DNA from: Streptomyces hygroscopicus
Lineage (GTDB): Bacteria > Actinomycetota > Actinomycetes > Streptomycetales > Streptomycetaceae
Reading direction: 5' to 3'
Length of the DNA: 64,000 bases
Assembly: GCA_002021875.1 (NCBI GenBank)
Contig: CP018627.1
Span: forward strand, 1,736,001-1,800,000
Made by a program: the position numbers and the translations under genes. Positions 35,189-44,824 of this stretch are shown in pieces (position 1 is the stretch's first letter; each line of letters begins with the position of its first letter). The notes under the pieces were generated by a model, which ran no database searches, was not told the DNA's origin, and was given only the letters and a program-made list of their open reading frames with translations.

Positions 35189-35539
35189 CTATCCGCGCTC
35201 GGCGGCCTCGGCCTGGGCGCTCAGCTCCCATACCTCGCCGAGCGTCATCCGCTCCGGCTCGGCGGGGGAACCGCCGGTGTCCTCGAAGTGGTCGACATAG
35301 CCGCCGATGAACTCCTGCCAGCGCTGGTTGGCCGGATCCTTGTCCAGCGCCGCCATCGCGGCCGCGAAGTCCTCGCAGTCCACGAGGTGGAAGAGGTGGC
35401 GGCCGCTACGCCAGATCCGCCAATTGGTGATCCCGGCCCGTCCCAGTGCCTCCAGCAGGTCCTCCGGGACCGTGGCGTGCGCCTGCTCATAACCGGACTC
35501 CTGGCCCTCCTTGAGAACCGAGTGCAACGCCACCCGCAT
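35189..35539 (-). CDS. rhaM: L-rhamnose mutarotase family protein
   Basis: Small cytosolic protein of 116 residues in the YiiL/RhaM ferredoxin-like family, which interconverts sugar anomers. It begins MRVALHSVLKEGQESGYEQA and has the helix ATVPEDLLEALGRAGITNWR, IWRSGRHLFHLVDCEDFAAA and the C-terminal MTLGEVWEL. The histidines of HLFHLVDCED correspond to the active-site region. AGGAGGAG lies upstream of the ATG at 35537-35539. No rhamnose isomerase or kinase gene is in the window. The neighbour is a GH16 glucanase, so it may assist uptake of released sugars or be unrelated. Confidence 0.8.
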   Translation of the reverse strand: MRVALHSVLKEGQESGYEQAHATVPEDLLEALGRAGITNWRIWRSGRHLFHLVDCEDFAAAMAALDKDPANQRWQEFIGGYVDHFEDTGGSPAEPERMTLGEVWELSAQAEAAERG

Positions 35540-35620
35540 GGACGCTCCTCCTTCTTCCGGTGCCGCTTCCGTTGCCGGGCGGCCACGGTGGCCGCCCGTC
35601 AACGTCCCATAATGCAGCGC

Positions 35621-37531
35621 TCAGCCCTTCTGTTCGACGCGCACCCAGTCCACCTCCGCCTGTACTCCGCCCGCCGCGATCCGGTCGACGCTGGATTGCG
35701 GCAGGCCCCAGTAGGGGGTGGTGACCTTGTTCCACCCCGCCGGATACGCCCCGCCCAGGGCGAGGTTGAGGATGACGTACTGGTTGTGGCCGAAGACCCA
35801 TTGGCCACGGGTGGATTCGAGCTTGTTGCGGGTCGTCTCCTGGACCACCCGGTCGTCGACGTAGAAGCGCATCACGGTGGGTGTCCACTCCACCGCGTAG
35901 GTGTGCCACTGGTCGGCGCGGCCGCCGCCCTCGTAGATCTGGCGGGCGCCGATGTTGCCGTCCGCCGAATAGCCGGGGCCGTGCAGGGCGGTGCTGGTCC
36001 AGTCCGCGTAGCCGATGTTCTCCATGATGTCGGTCTCGCCGGAGGACGGCCAGGACACCGACGGATCATCCACATCGCTGCCCAGCAGCCAGAACGCGGG
36101 CCAGAACCCATCGCCGACCGGCAGCTTCATCCGGGCGCTTACCCGCCCGTAGGTGAAGTCCATTTTGGTGTGAGTGTCGATGCGCCCGGAGGTGAAGTCG
36201 TAGGTGCCGCCGCCCGCCTGAGTGCAGCCCTTGCAGTACTTCGCCCTGAGGACGAGATTGCCGTTCTCGGTGCGGATGGTGTCGGAGGAGTCGACATACG
36301 CCTGCGACTCGCCGTTGACCGACCCCATCTCCTGGCCGGTCCGCACCACACGCCACTTGGAGCGGTCGAGGGTGGCACCGGTGAAGTCATCGAGGAACGT
36401 CGTCCGGTACGCACCGGACTGTTCACCGGGGAGGGCGGGGTAGGCGGCGGAGGCGCTCCCGCCGGTGCCCCAGACCTGGAACTCGTAGAGGGAGTAGCCG
36501 AACTGGGCCGTGGCCGGGGCCGGGTTGTAGAAGGAGCGGCGCTCCTTGCCGAGCATCCGCACATAGCGGCCGGTGGCGGGCTGCGACAACTTCACGGTGT
36601 CACGGCGGCCCACCGCGTCGGCGGGCGACTTGACGTCCGCGCGACGGGCGGCCACCTCGGCGGCGGAGGGCTGGTACACCGTGCGCCAGGTGCGGTTGTC
36701 GTCGGACACTTGCAGCTGGTAGTCGACGGCGTAGGCCGCCTCCCAGTAGAGGTCGACGGTGTCGATCGTGGAGGTGGCGCCGAGGTCCACCGAGACCCAG
36801 CGGTCGGCCTTCCAGTCGCTGGACCAGCGGGTCTGGTCGTCCTTGAGGTTGGCGGGCCAGCCGCCGTCGGTGAGGAAGGCGGGTGAATTGCCCGCGTGCT
36901 GGTAGTAGTTGGAGTAGGCGGGGTGGTTCAGGGCGAGGTTGGTGCGGGTCGTGGACGCCGGGGCGGGCTCTCCGCCGTAGACCTTGAACGAGTACAGCGA
37001 ATAGCCGTAGGGCGTGCCACGCTCGATGCCACGCATCCGTACGTAGCGGCCGGTGACGTCCTGCGGATAGGTGTGGGCGGTGAGGGATCCTCCGGTGCCG
37101 GCGTTCTCGGTGTAGAAGGGGGTCCAGTCGGTGCCGTTCTTCGACACCTCCAGGACGTACTTCTTGCCGTAGGCGGCCTCCCAGTCCAGGACGACCCGGT
37201 CGATCCGGATGGTGGCACCGAGGTCGACACGTATCCACGCGTCGTCGCTGAACGGGCTGGCCCAGCGGGTCGACCCGTTGCCGTCGAAGGCCAGGCCCGG
37301 CGCGGTGCCGTCGTTCTCGCTGCCGGAGGCGGTGACGGCGTTGTGATTGGCGGCGTACGCGGCCGCCGCGCGGTCGGTGTCCCACGTCGCCTCGGCGGCG
37401 GCCTTGGCGGAGTGGGACGCGGGCGTGGCGAGGGCCGGGCCCGTGGACAGCAGCGCCACGGTGGCGAGGGTGGCGAGGGCGCTCAGCAGTGTGCGGTGGC
37501 GTTGGCGTTGGCGTTGGGTACGGGATGGCAT
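35621..37531 (-). CDS. Secreted GH16 endo-beta-1,3-glucanase with two discoidin (F5/8, CBM32-like) domains
   Basis: Exported laminarinase-type enzyme of 636 residues. A basic signal peptide ends near ALATPAS. Two discoidin-type carbohydrate-binding domains follow: the first includes AFDGNGSTRWASPFSDDAWI and GRYVRMRGIERGTPYGYSLY, the second TRWSSDWKADRWVSVDLGAT and RYVRMLGKERRSFYN. The C-terminal GH16 domain (about 395-636) has the catalytic motif ETDIME at 499-504 (nucleophile Glu499, acid Glu504), WPAFWLLGSD and the C-terminal [15 protein letters not shown] lies 7 bases before the ATG at 37529-37531. Expected to cut laminarin or fungal cell-wall glucan; the ABC transporter and GH1 operon to its right could handle the products. 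Confidence 0.92.
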   Translation of the reverse strand: MPSRTQRQRQRHRTLLSALATLATVALLSTGPALATPASHSAKAAAEATWDTDRAAAAYAANHNAVTASGSENDGTAPGLAFDGNGSTRWASPFSDDAWIRVDLGATIRIDRVVLDWEAAYGKKYVLEVSKNGTDWTPFYTENAGTGGSLTAHTYPQDVTGRYVRMRGIERGTPYGYSLYSFKVYGGEPAPASTTRTNLALNHPAYSNYYQHAGNSPAFLTDGGWPANLKDDQTRWSSDWKADRWVSVDLGATSTIDTVDLYWEAAYAVDYQLQVSDDNRTWRTVYQPSAAEVAARRADVKSPADAVGRRDTVKLSQPATGRYVRMLGKERRSFYNPAPATAQFGYSLYEFQVWGTGGSASAAYPALPGEQSGAYRTTFLDDFTGATLDRSKWRVVRTGQEMGSVNGESQAYVDSSDTIRTENGNLVLRAKYCKGCTQAGGGTYDFTSGRIDTHTKMDFTYGRVSARMKLPVGDGFWPAFWLLGSDVDDPSVSWPSSGETDIMENIGYADWTSTALHGPGYSADGNIGARQIYEGGGRADQWHTYAVEWTPTVMRFYVDDRVVQETTRNKLESTRGQWVFGHNQYVILNLALGGAYPAGWNKVTTPYWGLPQSSVDRIAAGGVQAEVDWVRVEQKG

Positions 37532-38054
37532 GCGGCTCTCCTCGAGGAGGTCGTGGGGGTACACGTGTGGTGCCGAAGTGCGGTGGTGCCTTCGTGCCGT
37601 GTGCCGATGTGCCGTGTGCCGTAGTGCCGATGTGCCGATGTGCCGATGTGCTTTCCGTCGTGCCTGCGTGCCGTGGTGCGTGTGGTGCCGTCTGTGCGGT
37701 GTGCGTCGGGTGGCGACGGGCCCTGGGGGGTGTCCGGCGGGTCTTTCCCCTCCCCGCCCCTTCCCGATACCAGGGACTCCGCCCCTGGCCCCCCGGGGTC
37801 GACCACTTGGTCGTCCTCGGGACGCGGGCCGGGGCCGGAGATCCGGGGCGGAGCCCTGCCACGCGGCGGAGCCGCATATCGATGCCGCAGGGCGGGGCGG
37901 GGAGGCGAACAGCCTGCCCGGCCCTTCCCCTTACCAGGGCTCCGCCCCCGGACCCCGAGGTCTGGGGCGAAGCCCCACCGCGCGGCGGAGCCGCACATCG
38001 ATGCCGCGGGAAGGGAGCGGCCCGCCGCAGGCGTCAAGAGCCGTCGGACACCTC
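37532..38054. other. Intergenic region with short repeats and duplicated GC hairpin unit
   Basis: No gene seen. At 37565-37720 it is G/T-rich with short repeats. From about 37750 to 38010 there are two related copies of a GC-rich unit, each ending in GCGGCGGAGCCGCAYATCGA followed by TGCCGC (ends near 37888 and 38007). Hairpins such as GGGGCGAAGCCCC (about 37963-37976) could end the GH1 operon transcript. Confidence 0.55.
37626..37649. repeat. 8-bp tandem repeat, three copies
   Basis: GCCGATGT repeated three times without interruption, within a G/T-rich stretch. Confidence 0.75.
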
Positions 38055-39419
38055 CTACGCCGCGCGGCGGGCTCGGCCCCGGTGGTCGCGGATGATCTCC
38101 GCGTAGCGGTGGCCGGAGCCCTTGATGGTGCGGGTCTGCGTGCGGTAGTCGACGTGGACGAGGCCGAAGCGCTTGTCGTATCCGTAGGCCCACTCGAAGT
38201 TGTCGAGCAGCGACCATGCGAAGTAGCCGGCCAGCGGGACGCCCTTGCGGGCCGCCGAGGCGCACGCCGCGAGGTGCTGGACGAGGTAGTCCTGGCGCTC
38301 GGGGTCGTCGATGGTCCCGTCCGGGCGTACGACGTCGGGGTAGGCGCAGCCGTTCTCGGTGACGTACAGCTTGCGGGCGCCGTATTCGCCGGTCAGGCGC
38401 AGCAGGAGGGTTTCGATGCCGGTGGCGTCGATCTCCCAGTCCATGCCCGTGCGGGGTACGTCCGGGCGGCGGACGGCGCGGGCGTGGGGGGCCGGGCCGG
38501 TGGGGTCGTCGGTGACGGTGGCCGGGAAGTAGTAGTTCAGGCCCAGCCAGTCCAGGGGTGCGGCGATGGTCTCCAGGTCGCCGGGGCGCTCCGGCAGCTC
38601 GACGCCGTACACCTCGCGCATGTCCGCGGGGAAGCCGCGGCCGTGGACCGGGTCCAGCCACCAGCGGTTGGTGTGGCCGTCCATGCGCCGGGCGGCTGCC
38701 AGGTCCTGCGGCCGGTCGCTCGCGGCCTCGACGGTGTTGAGGTTGTTGACGATGCCGATCTCGGCGCCCGGTGCGGCGGCCCGGATCGCCTGGGCGGCGA
38801 GGCCGTGGCCGAGCAGCAGATGGTACGAGGCGCGGACCGCCGCGGTCAGATCCGTGAGCCCGGGCGCCATCACGCCCTCGAGGTGGCCGATCCAGGCCGA
38901 GCAGAGCGGCTCGTTGAGGGTGGTCCAGTGGTGCACCCGGTCGCCGAGGCGGTCGGCCACCACCGAGGCGTACGCGGCGAAGTGTTCCGCGGTGTCGCGC
39001 ACGGGCCAGCCGCCCCGGTCCTGGAGCACCTGCGGCAGGTCCCAGTGGTACAGGGTGACGGACGGGGTGATGCCCGCCTCCAGCAGACCGTCGATCAGCT
39101 CGTCGTAGAAGGCCAGGCCCTTGGCGTTGACCGGCCCGTCGCCGCCCGGCATCACCCGTGGCCACGCGATGGAGAGCCGGTAGGCGTTGGTGCCCAGCCG
39201 CTTCATCAGCCCGATGTCCGCGCGCCAGCGGTGGTAGTGGTCGCAGGCCACGTCGCCGTGGTCGTCGCCCGCGACTCTGCCGGGGGTGTGCGAGAAGGTG
39301 TCCCAGATCGAGGGCGACCGTCCGTCCTCGGCAACGGCTCCCTCGATCTGGTAGGCCGAGGTGGCCGTGCCCCACAGGAAGTCGTGCGGGAAGGCTGTGA
39401 GGTCCAGGAGTTCGGACAC
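38055..39419 (-). CDS. GH1 beta-glucosidase
   Basis: Cytosolic family 1 glycosidase of 454 residues that splits imported beta-gluco-oligosaccharides. It starts with [20 protein letters not shown], has the acid/base Glu170 in [11 protein letters not shown] and the nucleophile Glu355 in [12 protein letters not shown], and ends with [20 protein letters not shown]. There is no signal peptide. AAAGGA is 6 bases before the GTG at 39417-39419, so I prefer this start to the GTG at 39452, which overlaps the permease stop (GTGA). The gene is last in the ABC transporter operon, after the two permeases. That placement means it hydrolyses the transported sugar inside the cell. Confidence 0.92.
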   Translation of the reverse strand: MSELLDLTAFPHDFLWGTATSAYQIEGAVAEDGRSPSIWDTFSHTPGRVAGDDHGDVACDHYHRWRADIGLMKRLGTNAYRLSIAWPRVMPGGDGPVNAKGLAFYDELIDGLLEAGITPSVTLYHWDLPQVLQDRGGWPVRDTAEHFAAYASVVADRLGDRVHHWTTLNEPLCSAWIGHLEGVMAPGLTDLTAAVRASYHLLLGHGLAAQAIRAAAPGAEIGIVNNLNTVEAASDRPQDLAAARRMDGHTNRWWLDPVHGRGFPADMREVYGVELPERPGDLETIAAPLDWLGLNYYFPATVTDDPTGPAPHARAVRRPDVPRTGMDWEIDATGIETLLLRLTGEYGARKLYVTENGCAYPDVVRPDGTIDDPERQDYLVQHLAACASAARKGVPLAGYFAWSLLDNFEWAYGYDKRFGLVHVDYRTQTRTIKGSGHRYAEIIRDHRGRARRAA

Positions 39420-39448
39420 GTACGTCCTTTCAGAGGTGGGAAGGCCGG

Positions 39449-40345
39449 TCACTTCACGGCTCCGGCGGTGAGTCCGGCGACGAGGTAGCGCTGGAGGAGC
39501 AGGAAACCCGCGACCACGGGGACACTGACGACGAGCGAGGCGGCCATGACCTGGTTCCAGTACACCTCGGTCTGGGTGGCGTACCCCTGGAGGCCGACGG
39601 CGAGGGTGCGGGTGGTGTCGTTGGTCATCACGGACGCGAAGAGCACCTCGCCCCAGGCGGTCATGAACGCGTAGACGGCGACGGCGACGATGCCGGGGAT
39701 CGCGGCCGGGACGACGACCCGGAACAGCGCGCCGAGCGGTCCGCAGCCGTCCACCAGCGCCGCCTCGTCCAGATCGCGCGGCACCGAGTCGAAGTACCCG
39801 ATGAGCATCCAGATCGAGAACGGCAGCGAGAAGGTGAGATAGGTGAGGATGAGGCCGCCGCGGGAGCCGAAGAGGGCGATGCCGGTGGCATTGCCGATGT
39901 TGACGTAGATGAGGAACAGCGGCAGCAGGAAGAGGATCCCGGGGAACATCTGGGTGGACAGCACGGTGACCGTGAACACCCGCTTGCCCCGGAAGCGGTA
40001 CCGGCTGACCGCGTACGCGGCGAAGACGGCGATCACCACCGAGCAGACGGTCGCGGCGCCCGCCACGATGACCGAGTTCACGAAGTAGTCGGCGAGCGGG
40101 ACCGTCGACCAGATGTCGATGTAGGGCCGGATGGTCAGTCCGCTCGGCAGCCAGCGGAACGTCCCGGAGACGTCCTGCAGTGGCTTAAGGGAGCTGGAGA
40201 CCATGACGTACACCGGCAGCAGGACGAAGCCGGTGAGCAGGGTGAGGAAGATCCGGCGGGCCCAGAGGAAGGACCGGGGGGCGGCCATCGGTGAGCGGGG
40301 AGCGGCCATCGGTGAGCGGGGCGGCGCCGGAGCGGTGCTAGACAT
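39449..40345 (-). CDS. Carbohydrate ABC transporter permease (MalG-type)
   Basis: Inner-membrane permease of 298 residues with six transmembrane helices. The EAA loop for contact with the ATPase is [20 protein letters not shown]. The N-terminus carries a duplicated SPMAAPR segment encoded by a short tandem repeat (about 40273-40325). The start overlaps the previous permease gene by 8 bp. No ATPase gene is in the operon, so the shared MsiK-type ATPase common in Streptomyces is probably used (established for related sugar transporters, inferred here). Confidence 0.93.
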   Translation of the reverse strand: MSSTAPAPPRSPMAAPRSPMAAPRSFLWARRIFLTLLTGFVLLPVYVMVSSSLKPLQDVSGTFRWLPSGLTIRPYIDIWSTVPLADYFVNSVIVAGAATVCSVVIAVFAAYAVSRYRFRGKRVFTVTVLSTQMFPGILFLLPLFLIYVNIGNATGIALFGSRGGLILTYLTFSLPFSIWMLIGYFDSVPRDLDEAALVDGCGPLGALFRVVVPAAIPGIVAVAVYAFMTAWGEVLFASVMTNDTTRTLAVGLQGYATQTEVYWNQVMAASLVVSVPVVAGFLLLQRYLVAGLTAGAVK

Positions 40346-41342
40346 CGGCCGTCTTCCTTCGTCGGGAGGTCAGCAGGAGGTACAGGCCCGTCACCACGAG
40401 CAGGAAGAGCAGCAGCAGCACGGACATGGCGGAGCCGGTGCCGAAGTTCCAGGTGGCGAATGTCGTCTGGTAGACGTGGATGGAGATGAGGTCCGCGGCC
40501 TCCGGCGCCGCCTTGCCGAACAGCACGTACGGGGTGTTGAAGTCGTTGAACGTCCACAGGAACAGCACCAGCACCAGCACCTGGTTGACCGGGCGCAGCG
40601 AGGGCAGGGTGATGCGGCGGATCTGCTGCCACATCCCGGCGCCGTCGAGGGCGGCCGCCTCGTAGAGCTCCTTGGGGATGTTCTGCAGACCGGCCATGAC
40701 GACGAGGAACGCGAACGGCCAGCCCTTCCACACCGACACGGTCAGCAGCGCGATGAAGCTGTTGTCGCCGATCAGCCAGAACGAGGGCTTGTCGGTGAGG
40801 CCCAGCTGGTCGTGGAGGACGTGGTTCACCAGCCCGTTGTCATGCTGGAACATGAACGCCCAGGTGATGACGGCCGTGTAGACGGGCAGCGCGTACGGGA
40901 CCAGGAACAGGGTGCGCAGCAGCCCCCGTCCGCGGAAGGTGTCCTGCAGGAAGATGGCGGCGGCGGTGCCCAGCAGCCAGCACAGCCCGACCGACAGCAC
41001 GGTGAAGCCGCAGGTGACCCAGAACGAGTGGAGCAGCGCCTCCCCGGCCGGGGCGTTGATGTCCACCGAGATCTTGTAGTTGTCCAATCCGGACCAGGGC
41101 GCGGCGCCCCAGTCCCGGATGGAGAACCGGGTGAGCGCCTTGAAGCTCATCAGGATGCCGATCACCATCGGCACCAGATGGACCAGGAGCTCGAGGACGA
41201 GGGCGGGCAGGAGCAGCAGGTACGGCAGTCCGATGCGGCGGATCCGCCCGGGGCGGCGCGGGCCTCGCGCCGCCCCGGGGGTGCTCCCCGACACCGTCCG
41301 CCGGTCTTTCTCAGCGGTCGCGGTCGTGGTCGTGGTGGTCAT
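40338..41342 (-). CDS. Carbohydrate ABC transporter permease (MalF-type)
   Basis: Inner-membrane permease of 334 residues. After a Thr-rich N-terminus (MTTTTTTATAEKDRR) come six helices, starting with RIGLPYLLLLPALVLELLVH. The EAA loop is KELYEAAALDGAGMWQQIRR. It follows the binding-protein gene by 13 bp and overlaps the next permease by 8 bp, so one operon is clear. By context it carries beta-1,3- or related gluco-oligosaccharides. Confidence 0.93.
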   Translation of the reverse strand: MTTTTTTATAEKDRRTVSGSTPGAARGPRRPGRIRRIGLPYLLLLPALVLELLVHLVPMVIGILMSFKALTRFSIRDWGAAPWSGLDNYKISVDINAPAGEALLHSFWVTCGFTVLSVGLCWLLGTAAAIFLQDTFRGRGLLRTLFLVPYALPVYTAVITWAFMFQHDNGLVNHVLHDQLGLTDKPSFWLIGDNSFIALLTVSVWKGWPFAFLVVMAGLQNIPKELYEAAALDGAGMWQQIRRITLPSLRPVNQVLVLVLFLWTFNDFNTPYVLFGKAAPEAADLISIHVYQTTFATWNFGTGSAMSVLLLLFLLVVTGLYLLLTSRRRKTADV

Positions 41343-41355
41343 CAGGTGTCCGCAC

Positions 41356-42675
41356 TCACTTCGCCGGCATCTGCTGCTGGGCCTTCTCCAGCTTGGCCTT
41401 CACCGACTCGGTGGTCACCGGGCGTCCGCCGGCGGCTTCGGCGAGCAGCTCCTTGACGGCCGTGCCGACGCCAGTTTCGAACTGCGACTCGTCGGCCACC
41501 TGCGGCAGCGCCGCGGCGCTCTTGGCGAGGGTGTCCCGCAGGGCGGCCGTCGCCTTGGTGTTGAAGGCGGGGTCGGACTGGGCGGCCTTGACCGGCGGAA
41601 TGGAGCCGTACGCCTTGTTGAGGATCTTCTGCTCGGCGTCGCTGGTCATGAACTTCACGAACTTCAGGGCGCCGTCCTGGTTGTCGGTGTTCTTGAAGAC
41701 GGCCAGGTTGATGCCGGCGACCATCGAGTTGACGGAGGTGCCGGAGCCGGGGGTGCCGGAGCGGACGGGTGCCGCCGCCACGCCCCACTCGTCGTCCTTC
41801 ATGCCCAGCGAGGCGAGGGTGGCGGAGGCGGTCTGCCACAGGACCATCGCCGTCTTTCCCTTGGCGAAGTCGCTGAGGGACTGGTTCTGCGCGTACTCGG
41901 CGTTGCCCGGGGCGATGATCTTGTCCTTGGCCATCAGGTCGACGTACTGCTTGATGGCGGTGACCGCGCCGTCGGAGGTGAAGTCGGGCTTGCCGTCGGC
42001 GGTGAAGAAGTCCGCGCCGTGCTGCTTGGCGAAGACGAAGACCTGGTGGATGTTCTCCGAGAGGTTCGCGCCCTCGGCGCCGAGGCCCCACTTGCCGTCC
42101 TTGGAGAGCTTCTTGCCGTCGGCGACCAGTTCGTCCCAGGTGGCGGGCGGCTTGGAGATGCCCGCGTCGGCGAACATCTTCTTGTTGTAGTAGAGCGCGT
42201 ACGCCATCGAGTACAGCGGCACCGCGGCCGGGTCCTCGCCCCGCGCACCGGTCGAGCCGAGGGCGGAGGCCACGAAGCGGTTCTTGCCGCCGATGCTGCC
42301 GAAGTTCTTGGTGTCCCACGGCAGCAGCGCCCCGGACGCCTGCAGCGAGGCGCTCCAGGTGTTGCCGATGTTCAGGACGTCGGGGCCCTGGCCGGAGGTG
42401 GTCGCGGTGAGGATCCGGTTCAGCAGCTCGGACCAGGGAATGACCTCCAGCTTCACTCTGATCCCGGTCTGCTTCTCGAACTTGTCGAGTTCGGGCTTCA
42501 GGACCTTCTTGTCCACCGTGATGCTGGCGCCCTGGTTGGAGGCCCAGTACGTGAGCGTCTTCGGCGAGTCGTTGGAACCGCCGCCGTCCGTCGAGGAACC
42601 ACCTCCGCACGCCGAGGCGGCAAGGGCGAGTGACAAGGTGACGGCGCCTATGGCCGCGGCTCGGATCCTGCGCAT
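41356..42675 (-). CDS. Sugar-binding lipoprotein of ABC transporter
   Basis: Extracellular solute-binding protein (family 1) of 439 residues, anchored as a lipoprotein: the signal MRRIRAAAIGAVTLSLALAA ends at a lipobox-like ASAC, then GGGSSTDGGGS. The mature part has TLTYWASNQGASITVDKKVL, GQGPDVLNIGNTWSASLQAS, YNKKMFADAGISKPPATWDE and WGVAAAPVRSGTPGSGT. The ATG at 42673-42675 is used; the open frame upstream has no signal-like sequence. First gene of the operon binding protein, two permeases, GH1. It is divergent from a ROK repressor gene, which likely controls it. Confidence 0.92.
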   Translation of the reverse strand: MRRIRAAAIGAVTLSLALAASACGGGSSTDGGGSNDSPKTLTYWASNQGASITVDKKVLKPELDKFEKQTGIRVKLEVIPWSELLNRILTATTSGQGPDVLNIGNTWSASLQASGALLPWDTKNFGSIGGKNRFVASALGSTGARGEDPAAVPLYSMAYALYYNKKMFADAGISKPPATWDELVADGKKLSKDGKWGLGAEGANLSENIHQVFVFAKQHGADFFTADGKPDFTSDGAVTAIKQYVDLMAKDKIIAPGNAEYAQNQSLSDFAKGKTAMVLWQTASATLASLGMKDDEWGVAAAPVRSGTPGSGTSVNSMVAGINLAVFKNTDNQDGALKFVKFMTSDAEQKILNKAYGSIPPVKAAQSDPAFNTKATAALRDTLAKSAAALPQVADESQFETGVGTAVKELLAEAAGGRPVTTESVKAKLEKAQQQMPAK

Positions 42676-42762
42676 GGCTCCAGGTGTCCCTTCCGGGAGG
42701 GGTGAATGCCAAGAAGGGCCCGGGCACGCCAACCGCGTTCAACTCCCGAAGCCGCTCACGGC

Positions 42763-42786
42763 TTAATTTAGGACGTGAGTTAAACC
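42763..42786. promoter_or_regulatory. Possible ROK repressor operator
   Basis: AT-rich TTAATTTAGGACGTGAGTTA continuing into AAACC, in the 183-bp gap between the binding-protein gene and the divergent ROK gene. TTTA and TAAA face each other 10 bases apart. The AT content stands out from the surroundings. Confidence 0.45.
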
Positions 42787-42858
42787 TCAAGAGAAGGTCG
42801 CGTCAAGAGATCCGGCGGAGGTATCTTGCGGCGCGGAGCCGGGACTTGAGGAGGCCAG

Positions 42859-44166
42859 GTGGCAGCGCACAACGGGCGTAACGTTCGTGACCTGCGGCGG
42901 GAGAACCGCGCCGCCGTGCTGCGTCGGTTGTATTTCGACGGGCCGATGAGCCGCTTCTCGCTGGCCCCCGCGACCGGGCTGAGTTCAGGTTCCATCAGCA
43001 ATGTGGTCGCCGAACTGCTCACCGAGGAGCTGGTGGAGGAGGCCGGAAGCATCGACTCCGACGGCGGCCGTCCCCGCACCCTGTTGCGGATCACGCCGCA
43101 CAGCGGCCACATGATCGGGGTGGATGTCGGCGAGACCCGGGTCCGCGTCGAGCTGTTCGACCTCTCGCTGGCCGAACGGGCGCGCGCCAACCGGCCGTTG
43201 CCCACCCGCGGGGCCGGGCGCCGGGTGCGCTACGACAGCGAACTGATCGCGGGCCACATCCGCGACGGCATCGCCGAAGTCCTGGAGGCGGCCGGGCGCG
43301 ACCCCGCGCGGATCCTCGGCGTCGGCATCGGCGTCCCCGGCATCGTCGAACACTCCGAGGAGGACGGTGCGGTGGTGCACGGCCAGCCGATCGGCTGGGA
43401 GGCGGTGCCGCTGGAACGGATGCTGCGCGGATCGGGCCATCTCCCCGACGAGGTCCCGTACTTCATCGAGAACGGCGCCAAGACGCTGGGGCAGGCCGAG
43501 ATGTGGTTCGGCGCCGGGCGCGGTGCGCGCAACGCGGTGGTCGTGCTCTTCGGGTCGGGCGTCGGCGCCTGCGTCGTCACCGACGAGGTCGAGCACGGCC
43601 GGGCGGTGGAGTGGGGCCATCTCACCGTGCGGGTGCGGGGCCGCCGGTGCCGCTGCGGGGCACTGGGCTGTCTGGAGGCGTACGCGGGCGCGGAGGCGCT
43701 GCTGGAACGCTGGCAGGAGGCGGGCGGGCAGCCGCCGCCCGACACCGACGAGGAGACCGCCCTGACGGCGATGCTGGCCGCCGCCTACCCCGCGGACGGC
43801 GACGCCCCGGACCCGGTGGCGGCCGCCGTCCTCGCCGAGACCGCGGAGTACCTGGGCGCCGGGCTGTCCGACCTGATCAACCTCTTCCAGCCCGAGCGCA
43901 TCCTCGTCGGCGGCTGGGCCGGGCTCCAGCTCGGCGCGCGTTTCCTGGACTCGGTGCGCGGCCACGCGGTGTCCTACGCGCTGCCGTACCCCTCCGGGCG
44001 GGTCGGCATCGACCTGGGCGCGCTGGGGCCGGACGCGGTCACGGTGGGCGCCGCGATCCTGCCGCTCGCCGCGTTCTTCGCCCGCGGCGGGCGCCGTCTG
44101 CCGCCCACTCCCGCACCGGAGCCGTCCCCCGCGTGGCGCACCACCCTGGGCACACGGCTGGCGTAG
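42859..44166 (+). CDS. ROK-family transcriptional repressor
   Basis: Regulator of 435 residues. The N-terminal helix-turn-helix reads LRRENRAAVLRRLYFDGPMS, then ATGLSSGSISNVVAELLTEE. The ROK sugar-kinase-like domain has GVDVGETRVRVELFD, GVGIGVPGIVEH, NGAKTLGQAEMWFG and the zinc motif CRCGALGCLEAYAG. GAGGAGG sits 5 bases before the GTG at 42859. It is divergent from the ABC transporter-GH1 operon, the usual arrangement for a local sugar-responsive repressor. Related ROK proteins include CsnR (chitosan), so control of other loci here is conceivable but not shown. Confidence 0.92.
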   Translation: MAAHNGRNVRDLRRENRAAVLRRLYFDGPMSRFSLAPATGLSSGSISNVVAELLTEELVEEAGSIDSDGGRPRTLLRITPHSGHMIGVDVGETRVRVELFDLSLAERARANRPLPTRGAGRRVRYDSELIAGHIRDGIAEVLEAAGRDPARILGVGIGVPGIVEHSEEDGAVVHGQPIGWEAVPLERMLRGSGHLPDEVPYFIENGAKTLGQAEMWFGAGRGARNAVVVLFGSGVGACVVTDEVEHGRAVEWGHLTVRVRGRRCRCGALGCLEAYAGAEALLERWQEAGGQPPPDTDEETALTAMLAAAYPADGDAPDPVAAAVLAETAEYLGAGLSDLINLFQPERILVGGWAGLQLGARFLDSVRGHAVSYALPYPSGRVGIDLGALGPDAVTVGAAILPLAAFFARGGRRLPPTPAPEPSPAWRTTLGTRLA

Positions 44167-44169
44167 GGG

Positions 44170-44824
44170 GTACGGGCGCGTCCCGCGCAGGGCTACGGGC
44201 ACGTCCAGTGCGGGGACTCCACGCCCGTCCCACGCACGGCTACGGGCAACCTCGGACGCGGGGGGTTACATGCACGTTCCGCGCAGGGTTACGGGCACGT
44301 CCCGCGCAGGGTTACGGGCACGTCCGGGCGCGGGGGCCACACGCACGTCCGGACGCGGGGACTCCACGCCCGCCCCGCGCAGGGCTACGGGCACGTCCGG
44401 GCGCGGGGGTTACGGGCACGTCCGGCGCAAGGCTACGGGCACGTCCGGACGCGAGGGCCACGCCCACGTCCCCCGCACGGCTACGGGCACGTCCCGCACA
44501 GGGGCCACACACACCGTCCGGGCGCAGGAGCCGCACGCACATCCGGACGCGAGGGCCACACCCACGTCCCCCGCACGGCGACGGGCACGTCCCGCACAGG
44601 GGCCACACACACCGCCCGGGCCCAGGAGCCGCACGCACGTCCGGACGCGAGGGCCACGCCCACGTCCCCCGCACGGCTACGGGCACGTCCCGCACAGGGG
44701 CCACACACACCGTCCGGGCGCAGGAGCCGCACGCACATCCGGACGCGAGGGCCACACCCACGTCCCCCGCACGGCGACGGGCACGTCCCGCACAGGCGCC
44801 ACACGCACCGCCCGGACGCGAGGG
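44170..44824. repeat. Repeat-rich intergenic block with 98-bp tandem repeats
   Basis: No gene seen. From about 44430 to 44824 there are three and a half copies of a 98-bp unit; the core ACGGGCACGTCC recurs at 44483, 44581, 44679 and 44777, exactly 98 bp apart. The left part (44170-44430) has shorter, degenerate versions of the same words (ACGGGCACGTCCCGCGCAGG type). Because 98 is not a multiple of three, the long frames crossing it cannot encode a repeated peptide and are not genes. It fills the gap between convergent ROK and LacI genes. Confidence 0.85.

Noticed and set aside
44430..44824. Possible CRISPR array
   Set aside because: Units are directly tandem without unique spacers, and no cas genes are nearby.
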